From Oscillospiraceae bacterium (lineage in GTDB: Bacteria > Bacillota > Clostridia > Oscillospirales > Ruminococcaceae), in the NCBI GenBank assembly GCA_900768735.1, contig CAAGDZ010000243.1:1-13006 (forward strand): a DNA stretch of 13,006 nt, in the 5' to 3' direction. Below, piece after piece: positions 1-7,207 of this stretch; position 1 is the stretch's first letter, and each line of letters starts with the position of its first letter. The position numbers and the translations under genes were made by a program. Below the pieces are notes generated by a model. The model made no database searches. It was given only the letters and a program-made list of their open reading frames with translations, and was not told where the DNA came from.

Positions 1-649
1 GCTTTTCTATATCTATTTCTCTTGAGTCGAGCCGCTTCTGGTAGTTTTTCAGCACGCTAAGCGGCACAAAAGTCGAGATAAACAGCGGGAGCGACACCCT
101 GACCTTTCTTCTGATTGCCGTCTTTGCCCTGTTCGGCAGCGTCTCGCGGATAAAATCCTTTATCTCGGTCGCGCCGTACATTATGCAGTATATACCCGCG
201 ATGACGAGCAGTCCGCGCTGGTCGTAAAACGAGCCGAACAGCATGATTATCCCGAAGGTCAGAAAGAAAACGAAGGATATAAAATCCACAAAGGCATCGT
301 TTGTCTTGTTTCTTACAGACGCGATAAAATCTATCAGCTTTACCGTGGCATTAAGCAGCACATACAGCGAGAAAATCATTGTAAGTACGCCGAGCGTCAT
401 AGAGGGCGCTATCATCGTGACCGCGCCTATAAGTATATTTCCTATACCGTTCAGCAGCCGCGGATTGGCTTTTAGCGTGCTTATTATCTGGTGCACGCCG
501 TTTATAATGATAATGGCGCCGCCGATTATCGCGGCGGGGGTAATTAGAAATTCGCCCTGAACAAGTATGATTATTCCGAGCGTTATCATAGCCGCGCCGT
601 AAACAAACAGCCACGCCTTTTGTATGTATTCGCGTTTCATCTGCTTCAT
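1..649 (-). CDS. Multi-pass membrane protein of unknown function, HdeD/DUF308-like (3' end outside window)
   Basis: The frame is open from ATG at 649 to the left edge, giving 216 visible residues, so the C-terminus is missing. An AGGAG ribosome binding site lies about 12 bases upstream (around 663-667). A second ATG at 640 is possible. After a short basic start (MKQMKREYIQK) come hydrophobic segments at about residues 12-31, 38-57, 66-98, 120-140 and 145-160. The loops are short and rich in Gly, Ile and Ala. A basic region follows (about 170-216) and may be cytoplasmic. The small repeated hydrophobic pairs with few polar residues resemble HdeD/DUF308-type membrane proteins, but I see no diagnostic motif, so the family is a guess. 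The gene is divergent from rnpB, with only 77 bases between them. The reading as a membrane protein is firm; its role is unknown. Confidence 0.75.
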   Translation of the reverse strand, partial: MKQMKREYIQKAWLFVYGAAMITLGIIILVQGEFLITPAAIIGGAIIIINGVHQIISTLKANPRLLNGIGNILIGAVTMIAPSMTLGVLTMIFSLYVLLNATVKLIDFIASVRNKTNDAFVDFISFVFFLTFGIIMLFGSFYDQRGLLVIAGIYCIMYGATEIKDFIRETLPNRAKTAIRRKVRVSLPLFISTFVPLSVLKNYQKRLDSREIDIEK

Positions 650-713
650 TGTGTATATTTATCTCCTAAGTTGCGAATGTGCGAAAATTTTACTCTTGCA
701 TATTCAAGAATTA

Positions 714-719
714 TATGAT
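714..719 (+). promoter_or_regulatory. Probable -10 element of the rnpB promoter
   Basis: TATGAT matches the sigma-A -10 consensus at five of six positions. It lies 7 bases before the first base of the P1 helix of RNase P RNA at 727, the spacing expected if transcription starts at the mature 5' end. No convincing -35 box lies 17 bases upstream; the nearest partial match is TTTACT at 689-694, with a long 19-base spacer. Confidence 0.5.
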
Positions 720-726
720 AGAATAA

Positions 727-1070
727 TAATGCAACTTTATTGTGCGGTCGCGGGGTATATCCGTGAGGAAAGTCCGAGCATCACAGAGCAGGATAGCTGT
801 TAACGGCAGCCGGAGGCGACTCCAGGGCAAGTGCAACAGAAATATACCGCATTTTTTAAGTGTAAGGGTGGAAAGGCGAGGTAAGAGCTCACCGTAGACC
901 GGGTGACCGAGTCTACCTGTAAACCCTATCCGATGCAACGCCGATTGGTTCCGGGAGTAAGCCGCTTGCTCGGCGGTCCCGGATTAAGGCGGCTTGAGGC
1001 GCGCGGCGACGCGCGGCGTAGATAGATGACCGTGCACGACAGAACTCGGCTTACAGATAAAGTTGCATTA
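727..1070 (+). ncRNA. rnpB: RNase P RNA, bacterial class A
   Basis: This is the catalytic RNA of RNase P, which trims the 5' leader from tRNA precursors. The ends are fixed by the P1 helix: bases 727-740 are a perfect 14-bp reverse complement of 1057-1070. The universal core motifs are present. GAGGAAAGTCC lies near the 5' end (about 765-775), and ACAGAA followed by CTCGGCTTAC lies near the 3' end (about 1040-1054). The TAGATAGATGACCG stretch before the 3' core is typical of class A RNAs. A GC-rich hairpin with a GCGA tetraloop lies at about 1000-1015. The length of about 344 bases is normal. It is the only gene on the plus strand here. Confidence 0.97.
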
Positions 1071-1080
1071 TGAATATTTG

Positions 1081-1102
1081 ATACCGTGTATTTACACGGT
1101 AT
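1081..1102 (+). terminator. Hairpin just after rnpB, possible terminator or processing stem
   Basis: Bases 1081-1090 pair perfectly with 1093-1102, a 10-bp stem centred 22 bases past the end of rnpB. Only a short T run (TTT) follows, so as an intrinsic terminator it is weak. Confidence 0.4.
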
Positions 1103-1109
1103 TTCAGCT

Positions 1110-1131
1110 TGTCGAAAAAGTATTTTCGACA
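1110..1131. repeat. Short perfect hairpin in the rnpB-LysR gap
   Basis: Bases 1110-1118 pair with 1123-1131, a 9-bp AT-rich stem around a 4-base loop. No T tract follows on the plus strand. It could add to termination after rnpB, but its role is unclear. Confidence 0.35.
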
Positions 1132-1143
1132 ATAAAAGAATAT

Positions 1144-1281
1144 TGAATAATGAATAACGAAGAATGAATAATTATGGTATCGGCTTCGCCGATTGTTCTG
1201 AAAAATATGATAAACCGCATTTTTCAAACCTGTGCCCGAAGGGCACACCACATTTATTCACTATTCAATATTCATTATTCA
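1144..1281. repeat. 138-bp palindromic MITE-like element with two internal GC hairpins
   Basis: The left arm (1144-1173) and the reverse complement of the right arm (1252-1281) match at about 25 of 30 positions. Both arms are built from the short unit GAATAATGAATA. Between them lie two perfect GC-rich hairpins: 1179-1193 (6-bp stem, TTC loop) and 1231-1247 (7-bp stem, GAA loop). The whole could fold into one cruciform or a long RNA hairpin. No open frame of note and no clear flanking target duplication is visible. The structure fits a small non-autonomous mobile element or a REP-like intergenic repeat. That class is inferred; the inverted repeats are directly visible. Confidence 0.65.
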
Positions 1282-1320
1282 TTACGATAAACCCTGTTTT
1301 CAGAGTTTGTCGACAGTATT

Positions 1321-1351
1321 AGAGCTTGTCCGAATTAAGCGGACGCGCTCT
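1321..1351 (-). terminator. Hairpin overlapping the LysR stop codon, possible terminator
   Basis: Bases 1321-1325 pair with 1347-1351, and 1328-1332 pair with 1340-1344, giving an interrupted stem around an AATTAAG loop. It lies at the end of the LysR gene and so at the end of the hydrogenase cluster. No clear U tract follows on the minus strand, so rho-independent function is uncertain. Confidence 0.35.
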
Positions 1352-2291
1352 AGTACAGCCCGTCCATCTTTATCTTTTCCTTTACCCTTTCAAGCTCCGC
1401 TATAAACTGCTCGTCCAGCCTGCTTAAATGATAACCCTTAGGGAAAATCAGCACGTCCTTGTTCACCTTATACGGTATATCGCATTTAAGCTGTACCATG
1501 TTGTGCTGTTCAAGACAGCTTTTCGGCATCGGCGACACCCACATATAGGTATTCGTTAGATTTCCGAGCAAGTCGAACTGGCTTCCGCGCTCATACACAT
1601 AGATACGCTTTTTTCTATGCTCGGGCACAGTCGACTTTGTCATCTTGGTAAACGACAGCGACGGCACGGTAAGGTCGCCGTGAACAATCTCGATATACTC
1701 CTCAAGGTCGCTGTATTTTACCGTATCACCGTTTTTGGCGAGCGGACTGTCGCGGCTAACAAGCAGACGGTACTCAAACTCCCACAGCGGACGGTATTTC
1801 AGGTTCTTTCCGTCAAGCATCGCAAAATACTGCTTTTCGTGTATGTTGTGATAGCGTATTATACCGAGCTTGAAGTCGTAGTTCAGTATGTTGTTTACCG
1901 CGTCCATAGAATTAGTTTCTTTAAAGTTTATCGAAATATCCTTGCTTGTATCAAGCATACTCACAAAATTTGCAAACGCCTTTGTGATATAGCTCGCCCT
2001 CGGCACCGATATGCTGAAGCGCACCGCGTCGTCCACCTTCGGCTTGTACAGCGACACCATCTCGTCAAACTGCTCCAGCACCGCCTTTGCATAGCCTAAG
2101 AACTCGCCGCCCTTTTCCGTCGGCACTACTCCCTTTGTAGTCCTGCGGAAAATGGTTATACCGATTTCGTTTTCCAGCTCCTTTATAGCCTTGCTGAGAT
2201 TAGGCTGTCCCATAAACAGGTTGTTTGCCGCTTTGGTAATCGAACCTGTTTTCTCAATTTCAACCGCATATTTAAGATGCAGTAAATTCAT
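1350..2291 (-). CDS. LysR-family transcriptional regulator
   Basis: A 313-residue protein of normal LysR length. Residues 1-60 form the winged helix-turn-helix (LLHLKYAVEIEKTGSITKAA, then QPNLSKAIKELE and IFRR), with the classic LysR pattern TxAGxxL-like residues and TEKG near 58-61. Residues about 90-300 form the ligand-binding domain; its ligand cannot be read from sequence. ATG at 2291 follows a strong GGGGAGG ribosome binding site (2299-2305) at 7 bases. It lies 72 bases downstream of the group B hydrogenase gene on the same strand. Only a weak 5-bp hairpin (2345-2359) lies between, so it may be the last gene of the hydrogenase operon. LysR proteins usually act on nearby genes, so control of the hydrogenase cluster is a reasonable inference but not shown. 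Confidence 0.93.
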   Translation of the reverse strand: MNLLHLKYAVEIEKTGSITKAANNLFMGQPNLSKAIKELENEIGITIFRRTTKGVVPTEKGGEFLGYAKAVLEQFDEMVSLYKPKVDDAVRFSISVPRASYITKAFANFVSMLDTSKDISINFKETNSMDAVNNILNYDFKLGIIRYHNIHEKQYFAMLDGKNLKYRPLWEFEYRLLVSRDSPLAKNGDTVKYSDLEEYIEIVHGDLTVPSLSFTKMTKSTVPEHRKKRIYVYERGSQFDLLGNLTNTYMWVSPMPKSCLEQHNMVQLKCDIPYKVNKDVLIFPKGYHLSRLDEQFIAELERVKEKIKMDGLY

Positions 2292-2344
2292 TATAAATCC
2301 TCCCCAGAGGATGCCCTCTTGAATTAAAACCCGTTTATATTGCC

Positions 2345-2359
2345 GTGCGCCTCTCGCAC
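2345..2359 (-). other. Small hairpin between hydrogenase and LysR genes
   Basis: GTGCG (2345-2349) pairs with CGCAC (2355-2359) around a 5-base loop, immediately after the hydrogenase stop. A second 5-bp hairpin (2306-2310 with 2315-2319) lies just before the LysR ribosome binding site. Neither has a U tract. They may stabilise or weakly attenuate the transcript. Confidence 0.3.
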
Positions 2360-2363
2360 AGTA

Positions 2364-3833
2364 TTATTTTTTGCCGCTTATATCGGTAAACGCGGACACT
2401 GCCTCTGTTATCGTCTTTTCGTGTGCCAGCATACCGTACTTGTCTACCTCTGCCTTGTTCTTCTCCCCGTGAGTAAGACAGCCTGCACCGCCGATACAGC
2501 CTCCCACGCACGCCATACCCTCGATAAAGTTATTCGGCAGTACGTTCTTGGACGCGCGCAGCAGCGCACGCTTGCACTCTTCTACACCGTCGCAGGAGAT
2601 GCCTTTAAGCTCAAACTCGGTGTTGCCCTGCTCTTTAAGCGCCTGCGCCACCGCGTCCGCAAGTCCGCCGCAGCGGGCGAATATTCTGCCGTAGTAGGAG
2701 GCATTGTCAAGCATCGTGCCCTCAAGCTCGGACAACTCGATGTCGCGGCTGTCAAATACTGCCTGAAGCTCTTCAAAGGTCATTACGCTGTCTACATACG
2801 GCTTTACGCTGTCAAGCTGTATTTCCATCTTCTTTGCGGTGCAAGGACCGATGAATACGATTTTCGCCGTCGGGTCGCTTTCCTTTATGTATTTGGAAAT
2901 CTCCGCCATTGGCGAAAGGTTGTGCGAGATTTTATCGCTGAGCGTCGGAAACGCCTTCTTTACATACATTACAAACGCCGGACAGCAGGAGCTTGTCAAA
3001 AATCCCTTTTCCGCAAGCTCTGCGGCCTCTTTATATGCCACCATATCCGCGCCGAGCGCCGCCTCGACTACGCTGTGAAAGCCGAGCTTTTTAATCGCGG
3101 TCACTACCTGGTCAAGCTTTGCATAGCTGAACTGGCTCGCTATAGACGGAGCGACAACCGCGTACACCTTGTACTTTGTGTTGTTCTCGCTCTTTTTGAG
3201 CATATTGATTATATCGACTACATACGACTTGTCGCTAATCGCGCCGAACGGACACATATACACGCACGCGCCGCAGGATATGCACTTGTCGTTGTCGATA
3301 TGTGCCGCCGCGCTCAGTGGGTCGTCCTTTTTGCGGGAGATTGCACCTACCTTGCAGGCACGCTCGCACGGACGCTTGAAATCCAGTATAGCACCGTACG
3401 GGCATACATTGGCGCACTGACCGCAGTTTACGCACTTGGTCTTGTCGATATGCGCCTTCTGGTGCTCGTCAAAGGTGATAGCGCCCCTCTTGCAGACGTC
3501 CTCACAGCGGTGTGCAAGACAGCCTCTGCACGCCTCGGTTACATCATAGCCGCCGACAGGACACTCGTCACAAGCAATATCAATAACCTCGATTACGTTC
3601 GGGTTTTCCTTGTCGCCGCCCATAGCTATCTTGATACGCTCGGCAACGATAGCACGCTCCTTGTAGATACAGCACCTCATCGTCGGCTTGTCTTTTACTA
3701 TATTCTTTGCCACATCATTGAAAAAGCTGAAGGTCTCCGCGGGCTTTTCAAAATCATCTGACCACGCGTGTCTTGCGATTTCTCTCAACACCTTGTATTT
3801 AAGGTACTGAACCTTTGTGTCGAATTTTCTCAT
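2364..3833 (-). CDS. Group B-type monomeric [FeFe]-hydrogenase
   Basis: This 489-residue enzyme should reversibly reduce protons to H2, with ferredoxin as the usual partner. The N-terminus carries a cysteine-rich region (C88, C91, C102, C105, C110, C114), then two [4Fe-4S] ferredoxin motifs at 134-144 (CVNCGQCANVC) and 184-194 (CISCGACVYMC). The H-cluster domain follows. L1 is TSSCCPAF at 280-287, with C283 as proton-relay and C284 as ligand by homology. L2 is IGPCTAKKME at 328-337 (C331). L3 is GMACVGGCIGGAG at 439-451 (C442, C446). PAF instead of PGW in L1 and IGPC instead of MPC in L2 separate it from group A enzymes and match group B. All H-cluster ligands are present, so catalysis is expected. 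An AAAGGA site lies upstream of ATG 3833. The phosphatase gene is 51 bases upstream. Confidence 0.93.
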   Translation of the reverse strand: MRKFDTKVQYLKYKVLREIARHAWSDDFEKPAETFSFFNDVAKNIVKDKPTMRCCIYKERAIVAERIKIAMGGDKENPNVIEVIDIACDECPVGGYDVTEACRGCLAHRCEDVCKRGAITFDEHQKAHIDKTKCVNCGQCANVCPYGAILDFKRPCERACKVGAISRKKDDPLSAAAHIDNDKCISCGACVYMCPFGAISDKSYVVDIINMLKKSENNTKYKVYAVVAPSIASQFSYAKLDQVVTAIKKLGFHSVVEAALGADMVAYKEAAELAEKGFLTSSCCPAFVMYVKKAFPTLSDKISHNLSPMAEISKYIKESDPTAKIVFIGPCTAKKMEIQLDSVKPYVDSVMTFEELQAVFDSRDIELSELEGTMLDNASYYGRIFARCGGLADAVAQALKEQGNTEFELKGISCDGVEECKRALLRASKNVLPNNFIEGMACVGGCIGGAGCLTHGEKNKAEVDKYGMLAHEKTITEAVSAFTDISGKK

Positions 3834-3884
3834 TTCTCAGTTCCTTTCATCGTATTCTTCTTTTGTTCATAAAATGTGAGTCTG

Positions 3885-5072
3885 TTAAAAATAGCTTACC
3901 TTTATCTTTTTGCCCATGTCTTTAAGGCATTTGCTCAGCTCGTCCACGAGCTGCATTTTTATATTGAAGGTTATCGGTAAATTCGGGTTCTGGTGTGCGG
4001 CGTTTATCGCCCTGCCGACATAAAAATTGATGTCGGTCGCGTCCTCAAACAGCATACGCGCTATGCACGACGCGCCGTCCTGTAACACCGTCCAGTCGTC
4101 GTACAGCTTGTTGTTGCCTAGATAGTCCTTTGCATAGTCCAGCACGCGGCTTATCGTGATTACGCCCTCGGTCACTATGTCCACGCCCTCTATCTTCGCC
4201 ATCGGCGGTATATCGGGGCTGATATAATCAAGGCACGGTATGACCGGCTTTCCGAGAAACTGACCGGTGAGCGTCGAGGTCGTGCCGCCGCAGACGATAT
4301 GCTTTCCCTCTTTTGAGAAGAACAGGGACAGCATTTTGTTTAAATCAGCGGGGTCGGACGGCGGGCCTATCATAAGGTTTACCTGCTCGCGCTCACGTAT
4401 TTTAATTACGCCGACCGTGGTGTCATCTCCGGGAGAACCGCCGTACAGTCTTACGCACTCGTCAAGCAGCATCGATGACAGCGCCTTTGCAGTAAGCTCG
4501 CGGTCGTATATCTGCTCCATAAACTCGACTATGTTTTCTCTTTGCCAGCCGAAGTTCAGCGCAGAGCCTACCCCCGCATAAATCGCGCCGTCGCTCATAG
4601 CGATAAACGTATCGTCAAGCTTCAGCTGTATTTTCGAGCGGTATATCGTCTTTCCGTCTATCTCGGTAATGGTCTTGGGATAATCGACATTCTTTCCGTC
4701 ACGCAGCATGATTACCTGCGGGTTGTCGTACTGGATTATCTCTGCCTCGCTGTTGTTTACCACTCTGATAATCGTAAAGGTCGAGTATGCAACCTTTCTT
4801 ACCTCGCACACCGGGAGCGTCGCCGCAATTGTGGATACGCACTCCTCCACGCTCATAGAGTCAGCCATCATCGTGGAGATTATCTTTGAAGTAAGCGTTG
4901 AGAGTATTGACGCCTTTACTCCGCTTCCGAGTCCGTCCGCAAGCACGAATACTATTGAATTTTCATTCTGCTCAACAAGCTCGACATGGTCGCCGCAAAG
5001 CTGCTCATCGTGCTTGTTTACACTCTGATAGCCTATATCGGTGCAAAAGCTGAATGACTTGCTGTTAATCAT
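3885..5072 (-). CDS. PP2C/SpoIIE-type serine phosphatase linked to the sensory hydrogenase
   Basis: A 395-residue protein whose first 225 residues are a PPM/SpoIIE phosphatase domain. Metal-binding acidic residues are visible in ADGLGSG (45-51, D46), AMSDGAIYAG (158-167, D161) and GDDTTVG (215-221, D216/D217). It should remove phosphate from Ser/Thr residues, perhaps of an anti-anti-sigma-type partner, using Mn2+ or Mg2+. Residues about 231-395 form a second domain (VNLMIGPPSDPADLNKML... GGTTSTLTGQFLGK... GRAINAAHQNPNLPI) that I do not recognise. ATG 5072 overlaps the end of the HydS gene by 8 bases and has an AAGGAG site about 9 bases upstream, which indicates translational coupling. Phosphatases beside PAS-bearing [FeFe]-hydrogenases define a recognised sensory class (group C3). 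No signal peptide or membrane segment is seen. The substrate is unknown. Confidence 0.9.
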   Translation of the reverse strand: MINSKSFSFCTDIGYQSVNKHDEQLCGDHVELVEQNENSIVFVLADGLGSGVKASILSTLTSKIISTMMADSMSVEECVSTIAATLPVCEVRKVAYSTFTIIRVVNNSEAEIIQYDNPQVIMLRDGKNVDYPKTITEIDGKTIYRSKIQLKLDDTFIAMSDGAIYAGVGSALNFGWQRENIVEFMEQIYDRELTAKALSSMLLDECVRLYGGSPGDDTTVGVIKIREREQVNLMIGPPSDPADLNKMLSLFFSKEGKHIVCGGTTSTLTGQFLGKPVIPCLDYISPDIPPMAKIEGVDIVTEGVITISRVLDYAKDYLGNNKLYDDWTVLQDGASCIARMLFEDATDINFYVGRAINAAHQNPNLPITFNIKMQLVDELSKCLKDMGKKIKVSYF

Positions 5073-6741
5073 TGTTCAAATTCTCCTTGAGCTTGGTCAG
5101 GGCGATTTTCGTCTCCGCCGTGGTTTCGCCGAGCAGTGACGCAATCTCCTGTACAACTCTCATCTGCTTGTCTATAACCTTGTCGGTTATCTCAATGGTT
5201 TCTATCGCGTTCTTTTCCTTCTTGGTGCGCTGTACCTCTTCGTTTGTTATGTCACGCATAATCGACATGATTATGTGATAGCTCTTGTCGTAGATTATCG
5301 TTTCCTCGACATACTTTCCGTACTCGGCAAGATACACGCGCTTGTTATGTATATTCTGCTCGGTGTTCATGACCTCCATGTAGGAAATCGGGTCGAGTAT
5401 ACGCACGACAGGACAGCCCAGCACATCGCTTAAATTCTTTATATTCATTATCTCGCGCGCCGCACGATTGAGCTGCTGCACCTCTAAATCCTCATTCAGC
5501 ACCATGATGCCGTTAGGGGTATTTGTAATGATGTTGTCAGAAAAGCTCTCCGCCTTTTCTTTAAGATACGGCAGGCACATCGTAAGGTCTGCCTTGCCCT
5601 GCAATATAGCGACCGCCTTTTCGCGGCAGGTGTTGTAGCCGCAGCTTCCGCAGTTCAGCTCCTGTGCGGGTGTGGTCTTGTTCATCTTGCGGAGTATCTC
5701 GTCTATCGCGGCGCTTCCGGGCATCTTCTTCGCCACGCCGATAAACGGCATATTCTTATCCATTGAGGGGAGCGCCTCGACATCAAATTTACCCTTGCCT
5801 GCAAAGTTGTCAATCGCGCGTCTTTCGTGGATTACGCCCTCGTGCTTTTTGTCCATCGCGGGGCCGCCTATGCAGGAATTTACGCACGCTGACATCTCTA
5901 TAAAGCACTTTCCTACATTACCTGCGATTATGTCGCGCAGGGCGCTCGCGCAGTTCTCCACACCGTCAATAGCCATGTAGAGATAGTCGGAGTTGTCCTT
6001 GTTCATACTGCGCAGTATACCCGAGGTGGTCGGATAAAGCCTTGTCCTTGCGCGCTCCTGCTTTGTCTGCTCGTCATCCGACTGCACCGGCGCGATATTC
6101 TCGTCCTTGAACCAGCCGGTCAGCTCCTCAAAGGTCAGCACGCAGTCCACCACTCCCGCATAGCTTTCCGCCTCCGCTTTTTTAGAAAGGCAGGGACCGA
6201 TAAATACGGTATGGCAGTCGGGGTACTTCTGCTTCAGTACCTCGCAGTGCGCCAGCATAGGCGATTTTACCATAGCAAGCTTTGACAGCGCCTGCGGATA
6301 ATATTTCTGGATAAGCGTGTTTACCGTATGACAGCAGGAAGAAATGATTACATCATGCTCGCCGCTCGCCACCATTTTTTCATATTCTGCGGTGACAAGC
6401 TGTGCGCCTGCCGCCGTCTCCTCTACGCCCGCAAAGCCGAGACTTTTTAGCGCATTGGTCATAGAGGTTATGCCCACTCCGTCATAGTTTGCGATAAAGG
6501 ACGGTGCAAGGCTTACCCATACCGGCTTTCCCGATGAAATGAGCTGCTTTGCGACCGATACGTCGTTGCGTATTTCCTTTGCATTCTGCGGGCACGCAAC
6601 AAAGCACATACCGCACAGTATGCACTCGTCCTCAACGATATTAGCCTGTCCGTCCGAAAACCTGATGGATTTTACCGGACAGTGCCTTATACATTTATAG
6701 CAGTTTTTACAGTTGGATTTTTTCAGTTTAAGTACGCTCAT
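5065..6741 (-). CDS. hydS: Putative H2-sensing [FeFe]-hydrogenase with PAS domain (group C)
   Basis: A 558-residue protein with domains in this order. Two [4Fe-4S] motifs lie at 11-21 (CKNCYKCIRHC) and 40-50 (CILCGMCFVAC). The H-cluster domain has L1 SSCCHTVN at 134-141 (C136, C137), L2 IGPCLSKKAE at 181-190 (C184) and L3 SACVNSCIGGPA at 284-295 (C286, C290). A further [4Fe-4S] motif (C364, C367, C372, C389) is followed by a PAS domain at about 401-500 and a likely coiled-coil tail at 500-555. The four H-cluster cysteine ligands are kept, but CCHTVN replaces the CCPGW of catalytic enzymes. With the PAS domain this indicates sensing rather than bulk H2 turnover. A similar sensor, HydS, is described in Ruminococcus albus. 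ATG 6741 overlaps the thioesterase stop (ATGA) and has only a weak ribosome binding site, so translation is probably coupled. Confidence 0.93.
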   Translation of the reverse strand: MSVLKLKKSNCKNCYKCIRHCPVKSIRFSDGQANIVEDECILCGMCFVACPQNAKEIRNDVSVAKQLISSGKPVWVSLAPSFIANYDGVGITSMTNALKSLGFAGVEETAAGAQLVTAEYEKMVASGEHDVIISSCCHTVNTLIQKYYPQALSKLAMVKSPMLAHCEVLKQKYPDCHTVFIGPCLSKKAEAESYAGVVDCVLTFEELTGWFKDENIAPVQSDDEQTKQERARTRLYPTTSGILRSMNKDNSDYLYMAIDGVENCASALRDIIAGNVGKCFIEMSACVNSCIGGPAMDKKHEGVIHERRAIDNFAGKGKFDVEALPSMDKNMPFIGVAKKMPGSAAIDEILRKMNKTTPAQELNCGSCGYNTCREKAVAILQGKADLTMCLPYLKEKAESFSDNIITNTPNGIMVLNEDLEVQQLNRAAREIMNIKNLSDVLGCPVVRILDPISYMEVMNTEQNIHNKRVYLAEYGKYVEETIIYDKSYHIIMSIMRDITNEEVQRTKKEKNAIETIEITDKVIDKQMRVVQEIASLLGETTAETKIALTKLKENLNND

Positions 6742-7127
6742 AATTCTTTCTTGCCGTAAGCCTTTCCCATGAATTTTTCCGCGTTTACGATAAAGCGCTC
6801 GTGTCTGCCGCTTCCTATCGTATCAATACCGTCGCTGACCGTAATATCAAACACAAGTCTGCGCCCGTCAATCTCTGTAAGGGTTGCGGTCGCCTTTACC
6901 TCCATGCCCTTAGGTGTCGCGGCAAGGTGCTTTATATCAAGCATCGTTCCGACCGAGGTCATACCTTCGTCAAGCTTTTCCTCGACGCAGGCGCAAGCCG
7001 CCTTTTCCATAAGCGCTACCATAGCGGGCGTGGCAAATACCTTAAGACTGCCGCTGCCCATTGTTTTCGCCGTGTTTTCATCTGTGACGGTTGTTGTCGC
7101 AGTAGCGGTGATATTCGGTGTCAGCAT
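6738..7127 (-). CDS. FlK-type hotdog-fold acyl-CoA thioesterase
   Basis: A 129-residue cytosolic protein of the single-domain hotdog thioesterase family that includes fluoroacetyl-CoA thioesterase FlK. Members hydrolyse small acyl-CoA esters. The likely catalytic residues are T33 (FATPAMVALME), E41 and H67 (MLDIKHLAATPKGM). Their spacing of 8 and 26 residues is the same as FlK T42/E50/H76. I chose ATG 7127 because an AAAGGA site (7136-7141) lies 8 bases upstream and the protein then starts at the family's usual N-terminus (MLTPNITATATTTV). An in-frame TTG at 7178 would add 17 residues but has no ribosome binding site. The stop overlaps the start of the HydS gene by 4 bases, tying its expression to the hydrogen sensor. 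The natural substrate cannot be told from sequence. Confidence 0.88.
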   Translation of the reverse strand: MLTPNITATATTTVTDENTAKTMGSGSLKVFATPAMVALMEKAACACVEEKLDEGMTSVGTMLDIKHLAATPKGMEVKATATLTEIDGRRLVFDITVSDGIDTIGSGRHERFIVNAEKFMGKAYGKKEL

Positions 7128-7135
7128 ACTAAATT

Positions 7136-7141
7136 TCCTTT
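7136..7141 (-). promoter_or_regulatory. Ribosome binding site that fixes the thioesterase start
   Basis: AAAGGA on the minus strand, 8 bases before ATG 7127. The upstream TTG alternative at 7178 has nothing comparable. Confidence 0.7.
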
Positions 7142-7207
7142 CGCATATCTGTTGATAATCAGCGATAACCGCAAGCAAAGCAGACGTTACCGCATTTTGA
7201 CGCCGGA

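Noticed and set aside
1179..1247. The two GC hairpins as rho-independent terminators
   Set aside because: Neither has a T tract on either strand, and both lie symmetrically inside the larger inverted repeat, so they are better read as part of that element.
711..1251. Minus-strand open frames across rnpB and the palindromic element
   Set aside because: They lie over a clear structured RNA gene and a repeat, and show no ribosome binding sites or protein features.
1617..2099. Plus-strand open frame of 160 codons within the LysR gene
   Set aside because: Antisense to a well-supported LysR coding region, with no ribosome binding site or recognisable domain.
2340..3761. Long plus-strand open frame of 473 codons opposite the group B hydrogenase gene
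   Set aside because: It is an antisense shadow. The minus strand carries clear hydrogenase motifs, and the plus-strand product is rich in Arg, Cys, Tyr and Leu with no domain and no ribosome binding site.
7128..7178. TTG start for the thioesterase at 7178
   Set aside because: No ribosome binding site, and the extra residues are not part of the family. ATG 7127 has an AAAGGA site at good distance.
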